64,000 nt of DNA from Pyxidicoccus caerfyrddinensis (GTDB lineage Bacteria > Myxococcota > Myxococcia > Myxococcales > Myxococcaceae). The notes below the pieces were generated by a model that saw nothing but the letters and a program-made list of their open reading frames with translations, had not been told where the DNA came from and searched no databases. Below are positions 1 through 9,054 of this stretch, piece by piece; positions within the stretch are counted from its first letter, which is position 1; each line of letters begins with the position of its first letter. The stretch lies in contig NZ_JAAIYA010000001.1 of NCBI RefSeq assembly GCF_010894405.1, positions 803,065 to 867,064 of the forward strand. Reading direction: 5' to 3'. Both the position numbers and the translations under genes were made by a program.

Positions 1-225
1 GGAGGTGTGCGGCGGGATGGGCTCTACCACGACACGCACGCGCACCCGCTGCCACGCGGGCCGCTGGAGCTGCTGGAGTCGCTCGTGGCGCGGCTGGGCC
101 CCGTGCCGGTGATGCTGGAGCGCGATGACCGCTTCCCTCCGCCGGAGGAGCTGTCCTCGGAGCTGGACTCGCTCCGCACCGCGCTCACGCAAGGTGCAAC
201 CCGATGGCGGGAGGCAAGGACATGA
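1..225 (+). CDS. MNIO-type (DUF692/UPF0276) oxygenase, C-terminal end only
   Basis: Only the last 74 codons are in the window; the start lies to the left. The visible end has the signature of the DUF692 family tail: a DTHAHP motif followed by a leucine-rich helix and a PVMLERD segment. The histidine/aspartate and glutamate/arginine positions match metal-site and barrel-closing residues of this TIM-barrel family. Members are multinuclear non-heme iron oxygenases that modify cysteines or other residues in ribosomally made peptides, usually with a small partner protein. The TGA stop overlaps the ATG of the next gene (ATGA), so the two are almost certainly translated together. A precursor peptide gene would be expected upstream, outside the window. 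The family call is good for such a short piece; the substrate is unknown. Confidence 0.75.
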   Translation, partial: GGVRRDGLYHDTHAHPLPRGPLELLESLVARLGPVPVMLERDDRFPPPEELSSELDSLRTALTQGATRWREART

Positions 226-737
226 GCGCGCGAGCACGGCTGGCCCGGGCCCAGGAGGAGCTGGTCCGAGCACTGGGCACGGGTGCGCCGGTGCCCCCGG
301 GCTTCGATGCCGAGCGGGTGCGGGCCTCTGCGTTGGCGCTGCTGGACAAGCGGCGGCGGCTGGTGCAGCGCGCGTGGCCCGGTCTCGCCTCCGCTCTGAA
401 CACGGACTTCGCGCCGCGCTTCGAGGCGTGGGCCCGGGAGCATCCGATGTCGGTGGAGCCGAGCCCGCTGGCGGATGGCCGCCGCTTCGCGCGGGCGCTC
501 GAAGCGGTGGGGTGTCTCCCCGCGTCACTCACCCCGCTGCTGCAGGACTTCGACGCCCGGTGGCGCCTCACGGGGGAGGGAGAGCTGGTGCCCCGCCGGG
601 GGCTCGTGCTCTCCCTGGCGCGCGTGGGGGAGGCCCGGCGGTGGCGCCTGGTGTTGCGGCTCCCGGGTGGCCAGGGCTTCACCTGGTGGGTGTCCCGGGG
701 CGGCGGCGACTCCCAAGGTACCGGCCATCGTGGGTAG
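222..737 (+). CDS. Probable MNIO partner protein (DUF2063/BufC-like)
   Basis: This 171-residue cytoplasmic protein overlaps the preceding DUF692 gene by four bases (ATGA), with GGAGG about seven bases before the ATG. An in-frame ATG at 204 is less well placed. The N-terminal half is helical and resembles the DUF2063-type partners that present a precursor peptide to an MNIO oxygenase: an Arg/Ala-rich helix, a VPPGFD turn, a LLDKRR helix and then a DFAPRFEAWAR segment. The C-terminal third is a basic beta-rich region ending in a glycine-rich tail. Position immediately after an MNIO enzyme is the strongest argument for the role; sequence resemblance alone is weak. It probably binds the leader of a small, likely Cys-rich, peptide encoded upstream of the window. 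Confidence 0.5.
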   Translation: MSARARLARAQEELVRALGTGAPVPPGFDAERVRASALALLDKRRRLVQRAWPGLASALNTDFAPRFEAWAREHPMSVEPSPLADGRRFARALEAVGCLPASLTPLLQDFDARWRLTGEGELVPRRGLVLSLARVGEARRWRLVLRLPGGQGFTWWVSRGGGDSQGTGHRG

Positions 738-802
738 GGGCATGCTTTCCGGCGTGCACCTCGACTAGCGTGTGGCCCCTTCTCTTCGGGTGAGGGGGGC
801 TC

Positions 803-3067
803 ATGCTCGTCGTGCCGTCCATCCTGGAAGCGGTCACCGTCCATGCCGAGGGCGCGCTGTGTACACGCGTGGCCACGGTGCAGGCCGAGGGTGGCCGACT
901 TCCCACGCAGGTGCGCATCAATGGCCTGCCCTTGTCGCTTCGCTCCGGCTCGCTGCGCGCGTCCGTGTTGCAGGGCCCACCCGGGCTCGCCGTGCGCGAC
1001 ATCCGTCCCGCGTTCGACGTCCAGCTCCCCGCCGAGGTGGACGTCCCCGCCGAGCAGCGCGCACTGGAAGCCGCCCGCGCCCGGCACACCGAGGTGTCGG
1101 CGGCCCTGAGCGTCCTGCAGCGCGAGTTGCGTTCGGTGATGAAGCTCACGCCCACCTTCCCCTCCCGGAAGAAGGACGAGCTCCAGCCCCGTGACGCCCC
1201 GGTGTCCGCGCTGCTGTCGCTCGCGTCCCTGGTGGACTCGGAGCTGGCCACCCTCCTGGCGAAGAAGCTGGACCTGGAGCGCCAGCAGCGCGACGCCGAC
1301 GCGGAGGTGACGCTGCGCAAGCAACGCCTCCAGGAAGCCTCCTCGACGGCGCGCGGCCAACGGGCCCGGGTGTACCGCGCCGCCATCCTCACCCTGGCCG
1401 GCCTTCCGGGCGTGGAGCATCCCGCGAAGCTCGCGCTCGAGTACGCGGTGCCGGGTGCGCGCTGGGTGCCCACCTACGATTTGCGCCTGCCGCGCACGCT
1501 GGAGGAGGGAACGCTGCGGATGCGCGCCTCCGTCCTCCAACGCACCGGAGAGGACTGGACGGGGGTGAAGCTGTCGGTCTCCACCGCGGACCTGGAGCGG
1601 CGCGCGGAGGTGCCGGAGCTGAAGGCGCTGCGCATCGGCCGGCGCCAGCCGCCGCCCGCGCGCTCCGGCTGGCGCGAGCCACCGCCCGGCCTGGACGAGC
1701 TGTTCGCCGGCTTCGACGCCACGCGCGTCCCCGCGAAGCCCGCGCCGCCGCCGCTGCCCAAGCCCCAGCTTCAGCCCCAGCACGTCCTCCTCGAGGAGCC
1801 CTCCGACGACGAGGACTTCGGCGCCCCGGAAATGGAGGAGATGTCGAAGGCGGAGCCCATGCCAGAGCGTCGGCGCTCCGTGTCCAAGGAAGACCACATG
1901 TCGACCACGGGCTCCTTCGCTGCCCCGCCTCCGGCCGCGGGACCTGCCGCGGCCATGCCGATGATGTCCCGTCCGGGCAGCGCGGCGCCGTCTCGCGCCA
2001 TGGCCCCCAACAACAAGATGAAGAAGGGAGGGCGCGGGAGCGCTCCGCCCCCCATGGCGGAGGCCGCCGACGAGGAGTCCTCCATGGAGCCGCCGGCCGA
2101 GGGCTACCGCGACCTCCTTGGCGGGTCGGGCGGTGGCGGCGCCGCCGCGGAGGAGCGGCAGGCCTCGCGACTGGAGCCGTCGGACGCGCTGCTGGACTAC
2201 GACCGGCTGGAGCTGGCGCCCGCGGAGGACTCCAGCGCGCGCGGCCGGCTGCGCCCGCGTCCCGCATACGTCACCCGCGAGCTGCTGGCGCTGGCGGCGG
2301 TGCACGTGCACATCGACATCACCACGCTGGTCGCAATGAGCGAGCAGGAGGTGTCCAACATCTGGCTGGCACCTCCGCCCGCGTGGTCCGTGCCGCCCCG
2401 GCAGTCCTCGCCACACTTCGACGCGCGCTTCGACATGGAGACGCGGGCGGACGTGCCGTCCGACGGGACATGGCACACGGTGCCGGTGCTGTCCGTCCCG
2501 GTGGGCCTGTCCGCCGAGTACGTCTGCGTGCCCTCGGTGGAGACGCGGGCCTTCCGCACGGTGCGCGTGGAGAACCGGACGCCCTACCCGCTGCTGGCCG
2601 GGCCGGTGGACGTCACGCTGGGCGACGAGTTCCTGATGACGTCCCCGCTGCCCACCATGGCCCCCGGCGCGACGCAGCGGCTGGGGCTGGGCGTGGAGGA
2701 GTCCATCAAGGTGGCGCGCAACACGCGCTTCGACGAGGCCACCGGCGGCATCTTCGGCGGAGCGACGATGCTCACGCACCACGTGTCGGTGGAGCTGGCC
2801 AACCGGCTGACCAACCGCGTCCTCGTGGAGGTGTGCGAGCGCGTGCCGGCCGTGCCCACGGGCTCGGAGAAGGACATCAAGGTGGAGGAGACGGAGGTGG
2901 CGCCGCTCTGGCAGAAGCGCACGCCGCTGCCCGGTGAGACGCAGGTGGAGGGCGAGCGCGCCTGGCGAGTGGTGCTCCAGCCGGGCGAGGCGCAGACGCT
3001 GAAGGCGACGTGGACCGTGAAAATCCCCGCGAGCAAGATGCTCGGCGGGGGGAATCGGAGGACATGA
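803..3067 (+). CDS. DUF4139 domain protein (MuiA-like), long form
   Basis: This 754-residue protein has no signal peptide. Residues about 10-105 match the DUF4140 N-terminal module (VTVHAEGALCTRVATV start), followed by a coiled-coil helix pair (about 90-190) and the beta-rich DUF4139 region to the C-terminus. Between about 280 and 450 the DUF4139 part is interrupted by a low-complexity Pro/Ala/Met/Gly insert, much longer than in usual 500-550-residue members. Family members are called mucoidy-inhibitor MuiA-like, but the biochemical role is unknown. The ATG is preceded by a GAGGGGGG Shine-Dalgarno. The stop overlaps the start of a second, shorter DUF4139 gene, so the pair is co-translated and may form a heteromer. 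Function beyond the family name is not inferred. Confidence 0.85.
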   Translation: MLVVPSILEAVTVHAEGALCTRVATVQAEGGRLPTQVRINGLPLSLRSGSLRASVLQGPPGLAVRDIRPAFDVQLPAEVDVPAEQRALEAARARHTEVSAALSVLQRELRSVMKLTPTFPSRKKDELQPRDAPVSALLSLASLVDSELATLLAKKLDLERQQRDADAEVTLRKQRLQEASSTARGQRARVYRAAILTLAGLPGVEHPAKLALEYAVPGARWVPTYDLRLPRTLEEGTLRMRASVLQRTGEDWTGVKLSVSTADLERRAEVPELKALRIGRRQPPPARSGWREPPPGLDELFAGFDATRVPAKPAPPPLPKPQLQPQHVLLEEPSDDEDFGAPEMEEMSKAEPMPERRRSVSKEDHMSTTGSFAAPPPAAGPAAAMPMMSRPGSAAPSRAMAPNNKMKKGGRGSAPPPMAEAADEESSMEPPAEGYRDLLGGSGGGGAAAEERQASRLEPSDALLDYDRLELAPAEDSSARGRLRPRPAYVTRELLALAAVHVHIDITTLVAMSEQEVSNIWLAPPPAWSVPPRQSSPHFDARFDMETRADVPSDGTWHTVPVLSVPVGLSAEYVCVPSVETRAFRTVRVENRTPYPLLAGPVDVTLGDEFLMTSPLPTMAPGATQRLGLGVEESIKVARNTRFDEATGGIFGGATMLTHHVSVELANRLTNRVLVEVCERVPAVPTGSEKDIKVEETEVAPLWQKRTPLPGETQVEGERAWRVVLQPGEAQTLKATWTVKIPASKMLGGGNRRT

Positions 3068-4620
3068 TGGGCTCCCTTACCCTGCCCGTGGTCAAGGTCA
3101 CCGTCCTCGAGGACCGCGCGCTCGTCGAGCGACGCGGCGAGGTGCCTCTCGTCGCGGGTGCCCAGCGCCTGGTCATCGAGGGACTGTCGCCGCTGGCGGT
3201 GGACCGCTCGCTCCAGGCGAAGGTGGCCGGCGGCACCGTGTCCCAGGCGCGCATCCGCCGCACCGTGAAGCCCTATCGTCCCGAAGCGCTGCGCGAGCAC
3301 CGCACGGAGCTGGGCCGACGCGTGGCGGACTTGGAGCAGGAGTTGCGGCACGCGCAGGCGGAGGAGGAGCGGCGGCTCCACAAGCACAACCTGCTCCTGA
3401 GCGCGCACGAGGACGTGTATCGCGCCATCTCCGAGGACGCCGGCCGGGGGCAGGACCGCCCCGAGGTGTGGCGCCAGCAGCTCACCACCGTGCGCCAGGC
3501 GCTGGACGCGGCGGACGCGGCGCTGCGTGCGTCGAACCGCGATGTCGTCGAACGCCGAGAGCGGCTGGAGGAGGCGCGCACCGCGCTGGCGCGCACGGAA
3601 GGGCCGGAGTCGAAGCTGGACGTGCACGCCGAGCTGGAGGTGGGCCACCCCGCCGGTGGCTCCTCGGTGCTGTCGCTCACCTACCTGGTGCCCTGCGCGG
3701 CGTGGCGCCCGGCCTACCGCGCGACGTTGGAGCGCGGCGAGAAGGGCGAGGTGGTGACGCTCGAGTGCGAGGCCGTGGTGTGGCAGCGCACCGACGAGGA
3801 GTGGAAGGACGCGGAGCTGGCCTTCTCCACGGCGCGCCCCACGCTGGGCGCCTCGCCGCCGCGGCTGGTGGAGGACTGGCTGTGGCTGCGCGACAAGACG
3901 GAGCGCGAGAAGCAGGTGGTGGAGGTGGCCATGCGCGAGGAGGTCATCCAGACCACCGGCGAGGGCGGCGCGGCGAAGCGCGAGGAAGGCCTGCCCGGCA
4001 TGGATGACGGTGGCGAGCCGCTGACGCTGGCGGCGCAGCACCGGGCCACCGTGCCGTCGGACGGAGAGCCGCACCGCGTGCCGCTGTTCCGCTTCACCGC
4101 GCCCGCGGCGTCCGAGTTCCTGGCCTGCCCGGAGCAGTCTCCGCTGGTGCACCGGGTGGCGCGCTTCGACAACACGGGCCCGTCGGTGCTGCTCGCCGGG
4201 CCAGTGGACCTGGTGCGCTCCAGCGGCTACGTGGGCCGCGCGCAGCTGCGCTTCACCGGACGAAGCGAGCGCGTGAAGCTGGGCTTCGGCAGCGAGGACT
4301 CGCTGCGCGTGGCGCGCAAGGTGGACGAGGAGGTGGAGACGAGCCGCCTCACCGGCCGCCGCGTGCGCACGCAGCGGGTGAAGCTGTACCTCTCCAACAT
4401 GGGCGCCCGTCCGGAGTCCGTGGCCCTGGAGGAGCGCATGCCCGTCTCCGAGGTGGAGGCGGTGGAGGTGATGCTGCTCAAGGACACCACCCGGCCGGCC
4501 CCCACGCGCGTCAGCGAGGACGGCATCGTCCGTTTCGAGTTGGCGGCCCCTCCCCGCTCGCAGCAGGAGCTTTCGCTGGCGTACACCGTCACCAGCGCGT
4601 CGAAGGTGGCGGGGCTCTGA
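3064..4620 (+). CDS. DUF4139 domain protein (MuiA-like), short form
   Basis: This is the second of two tandem DUF4139 paralogues, 518 residues, near the usual family length and without the low-complexity insert of its neighbour. DUF4140-like strands occupy residues about 5-80 and a long charged coiled coil about 85-190. The DUF4139 domain follows, ending in the family-typical PPRSQQELSLAYTV segment. The start is ATGATG at 3064/3067: the first ATG overlaps the preceding stop by four bases, while GGAGG at 3057-3061 fits the second ATG better. No signal peptide or membrane segment is seen, so it should act in the cytoplasm. It shares the architecture of the upstream protein at moderate identity, pointing to an old duplication kept as a pair. 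Confidence 0.85.
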   Translation: MMGSLTLPVVKVTVLEDRALVERRGEVPLVAGAQRLVIEGLSPLAVDRSLQAKVAGGTVSQARIRRTVKPYRPEALREHRTELGRRVADLEQELRHAQAEEERRLHKHNLLLSAHEDVYRAISEDAGRGQDRPEVWRQQLTTVRQALDAADAALRASNRDVVERRERLEEARTALARTEGPESKLDVHAELEVGHPAGGSSVLSLTYLVPCAAWRPAYRATLERGEKGEVVTLECEAVVWQRTDEEWKDAELAFSTARPTLGASPPRLVEDWLWLRDKTEREKQVVEVAMREEVIQTTGEGGAAKREEGLPGMDDGGEPLTLAAQHRATVPSDGEPHRVPLFRFTAPAASEFLACPEQSPLVHRVARFDNTGPSVLLAGPVDLVRSSGYVGRAQLRFTGRSERVKLGFGSEDSLRVARKVDEEVETSRLTGRRVRTQRVKLYLSNMGARPESVALEERMPVSEVEAVEVMLLKDTTRPAPTRVSEDGIVRFELAAPPRSQQELSLAYTVTSASKVAGL

Positions 4621-4705
4621 TGGTTCCACCGCGCAACAGCTGTTTGGGTGGGGCCCTTCCACCGTGGTACGGGCCGTGACTATCCCCTCGGGAGGAGGAA
4701 CCCCC

Positions 4706-5416
4706 ATGAGAATCGCCCCCGCGCTGTGCTCCCTTGGACTGCTGGTGTCGCTTGGCGTGCCAGTGTCCGCCCTGGCGCAGGATGTGCCCCCGCCCCCCAT
4801 GGAGGAGCCTCAGGGCCGGCCTCCGCAGCTCGCGGTGGAGGTGGGCGGCTCCTTCACGCGGATGGAGCACCCGTCCGCGCTCATCCCCAAGACGGCCGCG
4901 CTCACGAAGCCGCTGGACGCACGGCACAACGCGGTGCGGCTGTCGGGTGGGCTGCATTTCAACCTCGTCCGCGGCTCGAACCGGGATGACCTGTGGTGGA
5001 TCAACGGCGTCGACTGGTACTTCGCCAACGACGTGCAGGTGCTCTCGTTCCGGCCAGGGCTGGAGAAGCGCTTCGCGCTGGCGAAGCGGCTGACGCTCGG
5101 CGTGGGCGCGTTCGGCGGCGCGGCCGAGGTGTCCCTGCCCACGGGGCTGATTCAGCAGAACCAGCCCGGTGACCCGACCACGGGCCCCACGCTGGGTGGC
5201 GCCTACTCCGAGAACCGCGACCGCAAGTGGGTCTTCGGCGCGGGCGGGATGGCGTCGATCCACTACTCCTTCGGACGCTGGGTCTACACGCGCGTCCAGG
5301 CGGGCTACACGCAGTACTTCAACAAGGCCGACGGCTTCGCGAGCTCCGCGACCGACACGTTCTCCGTCTCGCTCAGCGGGCCGTTCGCGGGCGCGCTGCT
5401 GGGCTTGAGCCTCTGA
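4706..5416 (+). CDS. Secreted outer-membrane beta-barrel-like protein
   Basis: The product has 236 residues with a clear signal peptide (residues about 1-23, cleavage after SALAQ). A short Pro-rich linker follows, then alternating amphipathic strands with aromatic girdle residues (LWWINGVDWYF, WVYTRVQAGYTQYF). It ends in a hydrophobic strand closing the chain (GALLGLSL). This is the pattern of a small outer-membrane barrel of 8-10 strands. No named family is recognised. The start was chosen because GGAGGAGG lies eight bases before the ATG and gives the signal peptide at the very N-terminus; an upstream ATG at 4664 would bury it. It follows the DUF4139 pair by 85 bp in the same direction and converges on an FAD monooxygenase gene. 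Confidence 0.75.
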   Translation: MRIAPALCSLGLLVSLGVPVSALAQDVPPPPMEEPQGRPPQLAVEVGGSFTRMEHPSALIPKTAALTKPLDARHNAVRLSGGLHFNLVRGSNRDDLWWINGVDWYFANDVQVLSFRPGLEKRFALAKRLTLGVGAFGGAAEVSLPTGLIQQNQPGDPTTGPTLGGAYSENRDRKWVFGAGGMASIHYSFGRWVYTRVQAGYTQYFNKADGFASSATDTFSVSLSGPFAGALLGLSL

Positions 5417-5423
5417 CGGCCGC

Positions 5424-5448
5424 GCGCTCCGCTCACCCGGCGGAGCGC
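5424..5448. terminator. GC-rich hairpin between convergent genes
   Basis: A perfect 8-bp inverted repeat GCGCTCCG/CGGAGCGC (5424-5431 and 5441-5448) with a 9-nt loop sits between two converging genes and overlaps the stop codon of the minus-strand gene. It has no T-tract on either side, so it is a plausible but unproven bidirectional terminator. Confidence 0.4.
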
Positions 5449-6590
5449 ACCAGCTCTCGTACGCCCCGAGCGGCGAGTCCTGACGGCACGAGCCGGAAGA
5501 GGGAGTCGCGCAGGAAGCGGCCGGTGGGGCTCTCCATCTGTGCCAGCTGGCCGAGCCTCCAGGAGCGGAGCACGAGCTGGTTGGCACGCTCGCGGCGGCG
5601 CTGCTCGTAGGTGATGAGGGCGCGCGTCACGTCAGCGTCGGTGGACAAGCACTCCGAGAGGACCACGGCGTCCTCGATGGCCTGACACCCGCCCTGCCCC
5701 AGGTTGGGCGTCATGGGGTGCGCGGCGTCACCGAGCAACGTCACGCGGCCGTGGCTCCAGCGCTGCAGCGGTGGCCGGTCGTGGATGTCGGTGCGGACGA
5801 TGGCGTCCTCCGGAGTCGCGGCCAGGAGTTCCGCGATGGGGGCGTGCCAGCCGCGGAAGACTTCCTGGAGCCGGGAGCGCGTCGTGCCGGGCGCGTCCTG
5901 GCCACCGGGCGGCGCGTTGAGCGTGGCGTACCAGTACACCTGCCCGAAGCCGATGGGGACGACACCGAAGCGCGCGCCACGGCCCCAGGTCTCCGAGACG
6001 TGGCCCGGGCGTGCACTGGGGACTTCTGGGGAGATGCCGCGCCAGCTCGTGTAACCGGAGTACCGCAGGGGCGCGTCGCCGAGCAGCCCGCTGCGCACGG
6101 CGGAGCGCAGGCCGTCCGCGCCCACCAGCACGTCACCCGCTACGGTGCTCCCGTCCGACAGCGTCACCGTCACCTGGTGGTCATCGGTCCGGAAGCCCGT
6201 CACCGCGAGCCCGAGCCGGACGTTCTCCGAGCCAGCATGCTCCAGGAGGACGCCCTGGAGCCGGGCGCGGTGGAGGCACGTCATGGGGACACCCAGTTCC
6301 TGCTGGAGGCGCTGGATGGGGAGCCGGGTGATGGTTGCTCCCGAGGGCCGGAGGATGGCGCTGGCCGTGGGACTGGCGCCGGCCGCGGCGACGGCGTCGG
6401 AAAGGCCGATGCGGCGCAGGGCCACGGCGGCGTTCATCTGGACGATGATGCCCGCACCCACCCAGCGCAGTGCGTCCGCGCGCTCGAAGACGGTGACGGT
6501 GTGGCCTGCGCGGCGGAGCGCGCACGCCAGGGTGAGTCCACCGATTCCGGCACCGGCGATGAGGACGTGTCTGGGAGTCTGAGTGGTCAC
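5433..6590 (-). CDS. FAD-dependent aromatic-type monooxygenase
   Basis: This 385-residue protein belongs to the group A flavoprotein hydroxylases (PHBH/UbiH/salicylate hydroxylase-like), which use NAD(P)H and O2. It shows the N-terminal FAD Rossmann motif GAGIGG (residues 13-18), ending in the acidic FER at strand 2. The GADG motif is at 157-160, and the second FAD-binding motif GDAAHPMTPNLGQGG spans 287-301. Length and domain order are complete. No signal peptide is seen. The substrate cannot be read from sequence; family members act on phenolics, kynurenine-like or polyketide substrates. It lies downstream of the lytic transglycosylase gene on the same strand with a 66-bp gap, so co-transcription is possible but no functional link is apparent. 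Confidence 0.9.
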   Translation of the reverse strand: MTTQTPRHVLIAGAGIGGLTLACALRRAGHTVTVFERADALRWVGAGIIVQMNAAVALRRIGLSDAVAAAGASPTASAILRPSGATITRLPIQRLQQELGVPMTCLHRARLQGVLLEHAGSENVRLGLAVTGFRTDDHQVTVTLSDGSTVAGDVLVGADGLRSAVRSGLLGDAPLRYSGYTSWRGISPEVPSARPGHVSETWGRGARFGVVPIGFGQVYWYATLNAPPGGQDAPGTTRSRLQEVFRGWHAPIAELLAATPEDAIVRTDIHDRPPLQRWSHGRVTLLGDAAHPMTPNLGQGGCQAIEDAVVLSECLSTDADVTRALITYEQRRRERANQLVLRSWRLGQLAQMESPTGRFLRDSLFRLVPSGLAARGVRELVRSAG

Positions 6591-6656
6591 CGGCCGTCGT
6601 TCTACACCGGACGTGACACCCGGTCGCCCTTCATGGCGCGCGCGCCGAGCCCTTCC

Positions 6657-8891
6657 TCAGCGCTGCACCACCGCCGTGTAGTTCCCGTACCGCGTCTGGA
6701 TTTCCGACACGTACTTCACCGGCTCGGAGCCACGGCAGAAGCCGTGGCGCGCGCGCCGGTAGTACTTCGGCTTCTCCAGCATGAGCATGGCCTTCTCCAC
6801 ATTGCCGAACCAGCGGTTGGGGTCCAGGCCCTGCTCCTGCGCAATCCGGCGCGCGTCGAGCACGTGGCCGAGCCCCGCGTTGTACGAGGCGAGCGCGAAG
6901 CGCAGGCGCTGCTTGAAGGGAATCTCCGGCGCAATCCGGCCGATGAGCTGGTGCATGTACTTCACGCCCGCGTGGATGCCCTGGTCCGGGTCCTCCAGCT
7001 TGCGAAAACCCAGCTCCTTGCCCGTGGCGGGCATCACCTGGAACAACCCCTGCGCCCCCACCCAGCTGCGCGCCTTCGGGTCGAAGCGGCTCTCCTGGAA
7101 CATCTGCGCCACCATCAGCCGCCAGTCCAGGCCGTAGCGCGCCGAGTACGACTGCACCAGCGGGTCGTACGGAGAGATGGCTCCCGTGGCCAGGGCCGTC
7201 TCCACCGTGGCCGGCGCTTCGTCGCGGTGCCCCTCGAAGTAGCGGCGGCGGGACACGTTGTAGTCGACGCCGCGGTAGGTCTTCTTCACGAAGCCGTCGA
7301 GGAACGCGCGCAGCTTCGGGTTCTCCTGCCGCACCGCGAAGGCGATGCCGTAGTGCCCGTCCTTCCCCGCCGGCTCACCCTGCCCCGGCACCGTGAGCGC
7401 CGCCTCCACGTCATCGCGGTACACGCGCTCGGCGGCGAGGATGTGGCTGTCCGTCACCGTGTACGGAATCTCCCCGCGCGCCACGCGGTCGATGAGCGTC
7501 TCCGTATCCATGTCCTCGGGCTCCTCGATGAGCGTGAAGCCATGCTGCGCCGCCAGCACGCTCATGGTGCCGAAGTGGCTGGACGACTTGCGCAGGTGGA
7601 TGGCCTGGCCCTTCAGTGCATCGAGGGACTCAGGCTTCGCGGCCCCGGCGCGCTGCACGAGGACCTCGTCCACGTAGAGGTACGGCGTGCTGAAGGCCAC
7701 CTGCTTCGCGCGCTCGGGCGTGGCGGTGAGCGCGGCGGCGATGACGTCGCCGCGTCCCTCCTTCAGCCACGTGATGAGCTGCTCGTACGTCGGCGGCACC
7801 ACCACCTCCAGCCGTACCTTGAGCGCCTCCGCGGCGAGCTTCGCCATCTGGTAGTCGAAGCCGGCCTGCTCGCCCCGGTGGAGGAAGTACGTCACCGGGC
7901 TGTTGCGCGTGAGGACGCGGAGCACTCCACGCTTGCGGATGCCGTCCAGGTCCGCCGTGACGAGCCTGTCCCGGTGCTCGGTAAGCGCGCGCTCCACGAG
8001 GAAGGCGTCCAGCGCGGCGCGCAGCGCGGGGTTCTCCAGGCGCACGGCCCACGCGAGCTGGCGTCCTTCCGCGATGGGGAACAACCCCTCCACGTCCGGG
8101 TTGTATGTCTCCATCGCCGTGAGCAGGTGGCTGTCCACCACCGTCAGCGGCCGCTCGCCGCGAGACACCTGCCACGCGAGCTCCTCGGGGTCGAGCGTCT
8201 CCGGCACCGCCTCGATGACGAGCCCCGGCGCCTTCCCGTTCGCCAGTTCCTTCAGCGAGGCGGCGAAGGTGGAGCTGGCGCGCACGTGCACGGTGCGCCC
8301 GGCCAGTTCCTCTGGCTTGCGAGGCAGTCCCTTCTCACCGCGCTTGCCCACGACGACCTCACTCACCCGGGCCATGGGACGCGTGAAGGCGATGTCCTTC
8401 GCGCGCTCCGGCGTCACCGTGAGGTCGGCGGCGATGAGGTCTCCGCGCCCCTCGCGCAGCAGCGGGATGAGCTGGTCGAAGCTGTCGACGGCGAGGAACT
8501 CCACCGCCATGCCGTACTTCTCCGCGAAGCGCTCCAGCAGCGCCCGGTCCTGCTCACGGGGCATGCCCTCGCGCGGGAGCGAGTCCTCCTCGGTGCCATC
8601 CACGAGGACGCGCAGCGTGCCGCGCTTGCGCAGCGCCGCGAGGTCTCCGGTGAAGGGAGGCTCGGGCGGCGGCGCGGGCTCCTCGACCTGGGCCACTGCC
8701 GCGGGCACCTCGGCCCGAGCCAGCAGCGCTTCGGGGAACGGCGGGTCCTCCGGCTCCACGGCCGCGCTCGGCGTAGGCGGCGCGGGCGGCGGCTCCACGG
8801 GCTCCCGCTTGCACGCGGTGGCAGTCACGAGCAGCGCGGCGGCGAGCAGCCACCGCGAGGACGACAGGCTCCAGCAGGACGAAATGACCAC
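6657..8891 (-). CDS. Lytic transglycosylase lipoprotein with two solute-binding domains (MltF-like)
   Basis: The product is a 744-residue envelope lipoprotein. The chosen GTG start at 8891 has a GAGGAGGGG Shine-Dalgarno nine bases upstream and places a signal peptide with lipobox TATAC (Cys27) at the N-terminus. ATG codons further upstream (to 9116) would bury it. Two tandem family-3 solute-binding (SBP_bac_3) modules follow, about residues 80-305 and 310-530, each opening with a LRVLVDG or LRVLTRN strand. A family-1 SLT lysozyme domain occupies about 575-715, with the catalytic Glu600 in the QESRF motif, then GAQGLFQVMP and ASYNAG. MltF has one sensor domain; the duplicate here is unusual. 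It should cleave peptidoglycan glycan strands with formation of 1,6-anhydro-muramyl ends, probably gated by ligand binding. Confidence 0.88.
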   Translation of the reverse strand: MVISSCWSLSSSRWLLAAALLVTATACKREPVEPPPAPPTPSAAVEPEDPPFPEALLARAEVPAAVAQVEEPAPPPEPPFTGDLAALRKRGTLRVLVDGTEEDSLPREGMPREQDRALLERFAEKYGMAVEFLAVDSFDQLIPLLREGRGDLIAADLTVTPERAKDIAFTRPMARVSEVVVGKRGEKGLPRKPEELAGRTVHVRASSTFAASLKELANGKAPGLVIEAVPETLDPEELAWQVSRGERPLTVVDSHLLTAMETYNPDVEGLFPIAEGRQLAWAVRLENPALRAALDAFLVERALTEHRDRLVTADLDGIRKRGVLRVLTRNSPVTYFLHRGEQAGFDYQMAKLAAEALKVRLEVVVPPTYEQLITWLKEGRGDVIAAALTATPERAKQVAFSTPYLYVDEVLVQRAGAAKPESLDALKGQAIHLRKSSSHFGTMSVLAAQHGFTLIEEPEDMDTETLIDRVARGEIPYTVTDSHILAAERVYRDDVEAALTVPGQGEPAGKDGHYGIAFAVRQENPKLRAFLDGFVKKTYRGVDYNVSRRRYFEGHRDEAPATVETALATGAISPYDPLVQSYSARYGLDWRLMVAQMFQESRFDPKARSWVGAQGLFQVMPATGKELGFRKLEDPDQGIHAGVKYMHQLIGRIAPEIPFKQRLRFALASYNAGLGHVLDARRIAQEQGLDPNRWFGNVEKAMLMLEKPKYYRRARHGFCRGSEPVKYVSEIQTRYGNYTAVVQR

Positions 8892-9054
8892 GATGAACTC
8901 CCCCTCCTCATGGCCCGTGGACTGCCGCCCGGAGGCGGAAGGACGCACGGCCATCCTCGGCCCCACATCTAGCCGATTTCCCCCGCTGGAATCACTCTCA
9001 CCGGGAGTACGGGAACGCGGGCCGGTGTACGGTGCCGCGACGAGGAGATGACGC

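Noticed and set aside
6635-6650. GGCGCGCGCGCC palindrome between the MltF-like and FAD monooxygenase genes
   Set aside because: Simple GC alternation with no loop or T-tract; common by chance at this base composition.
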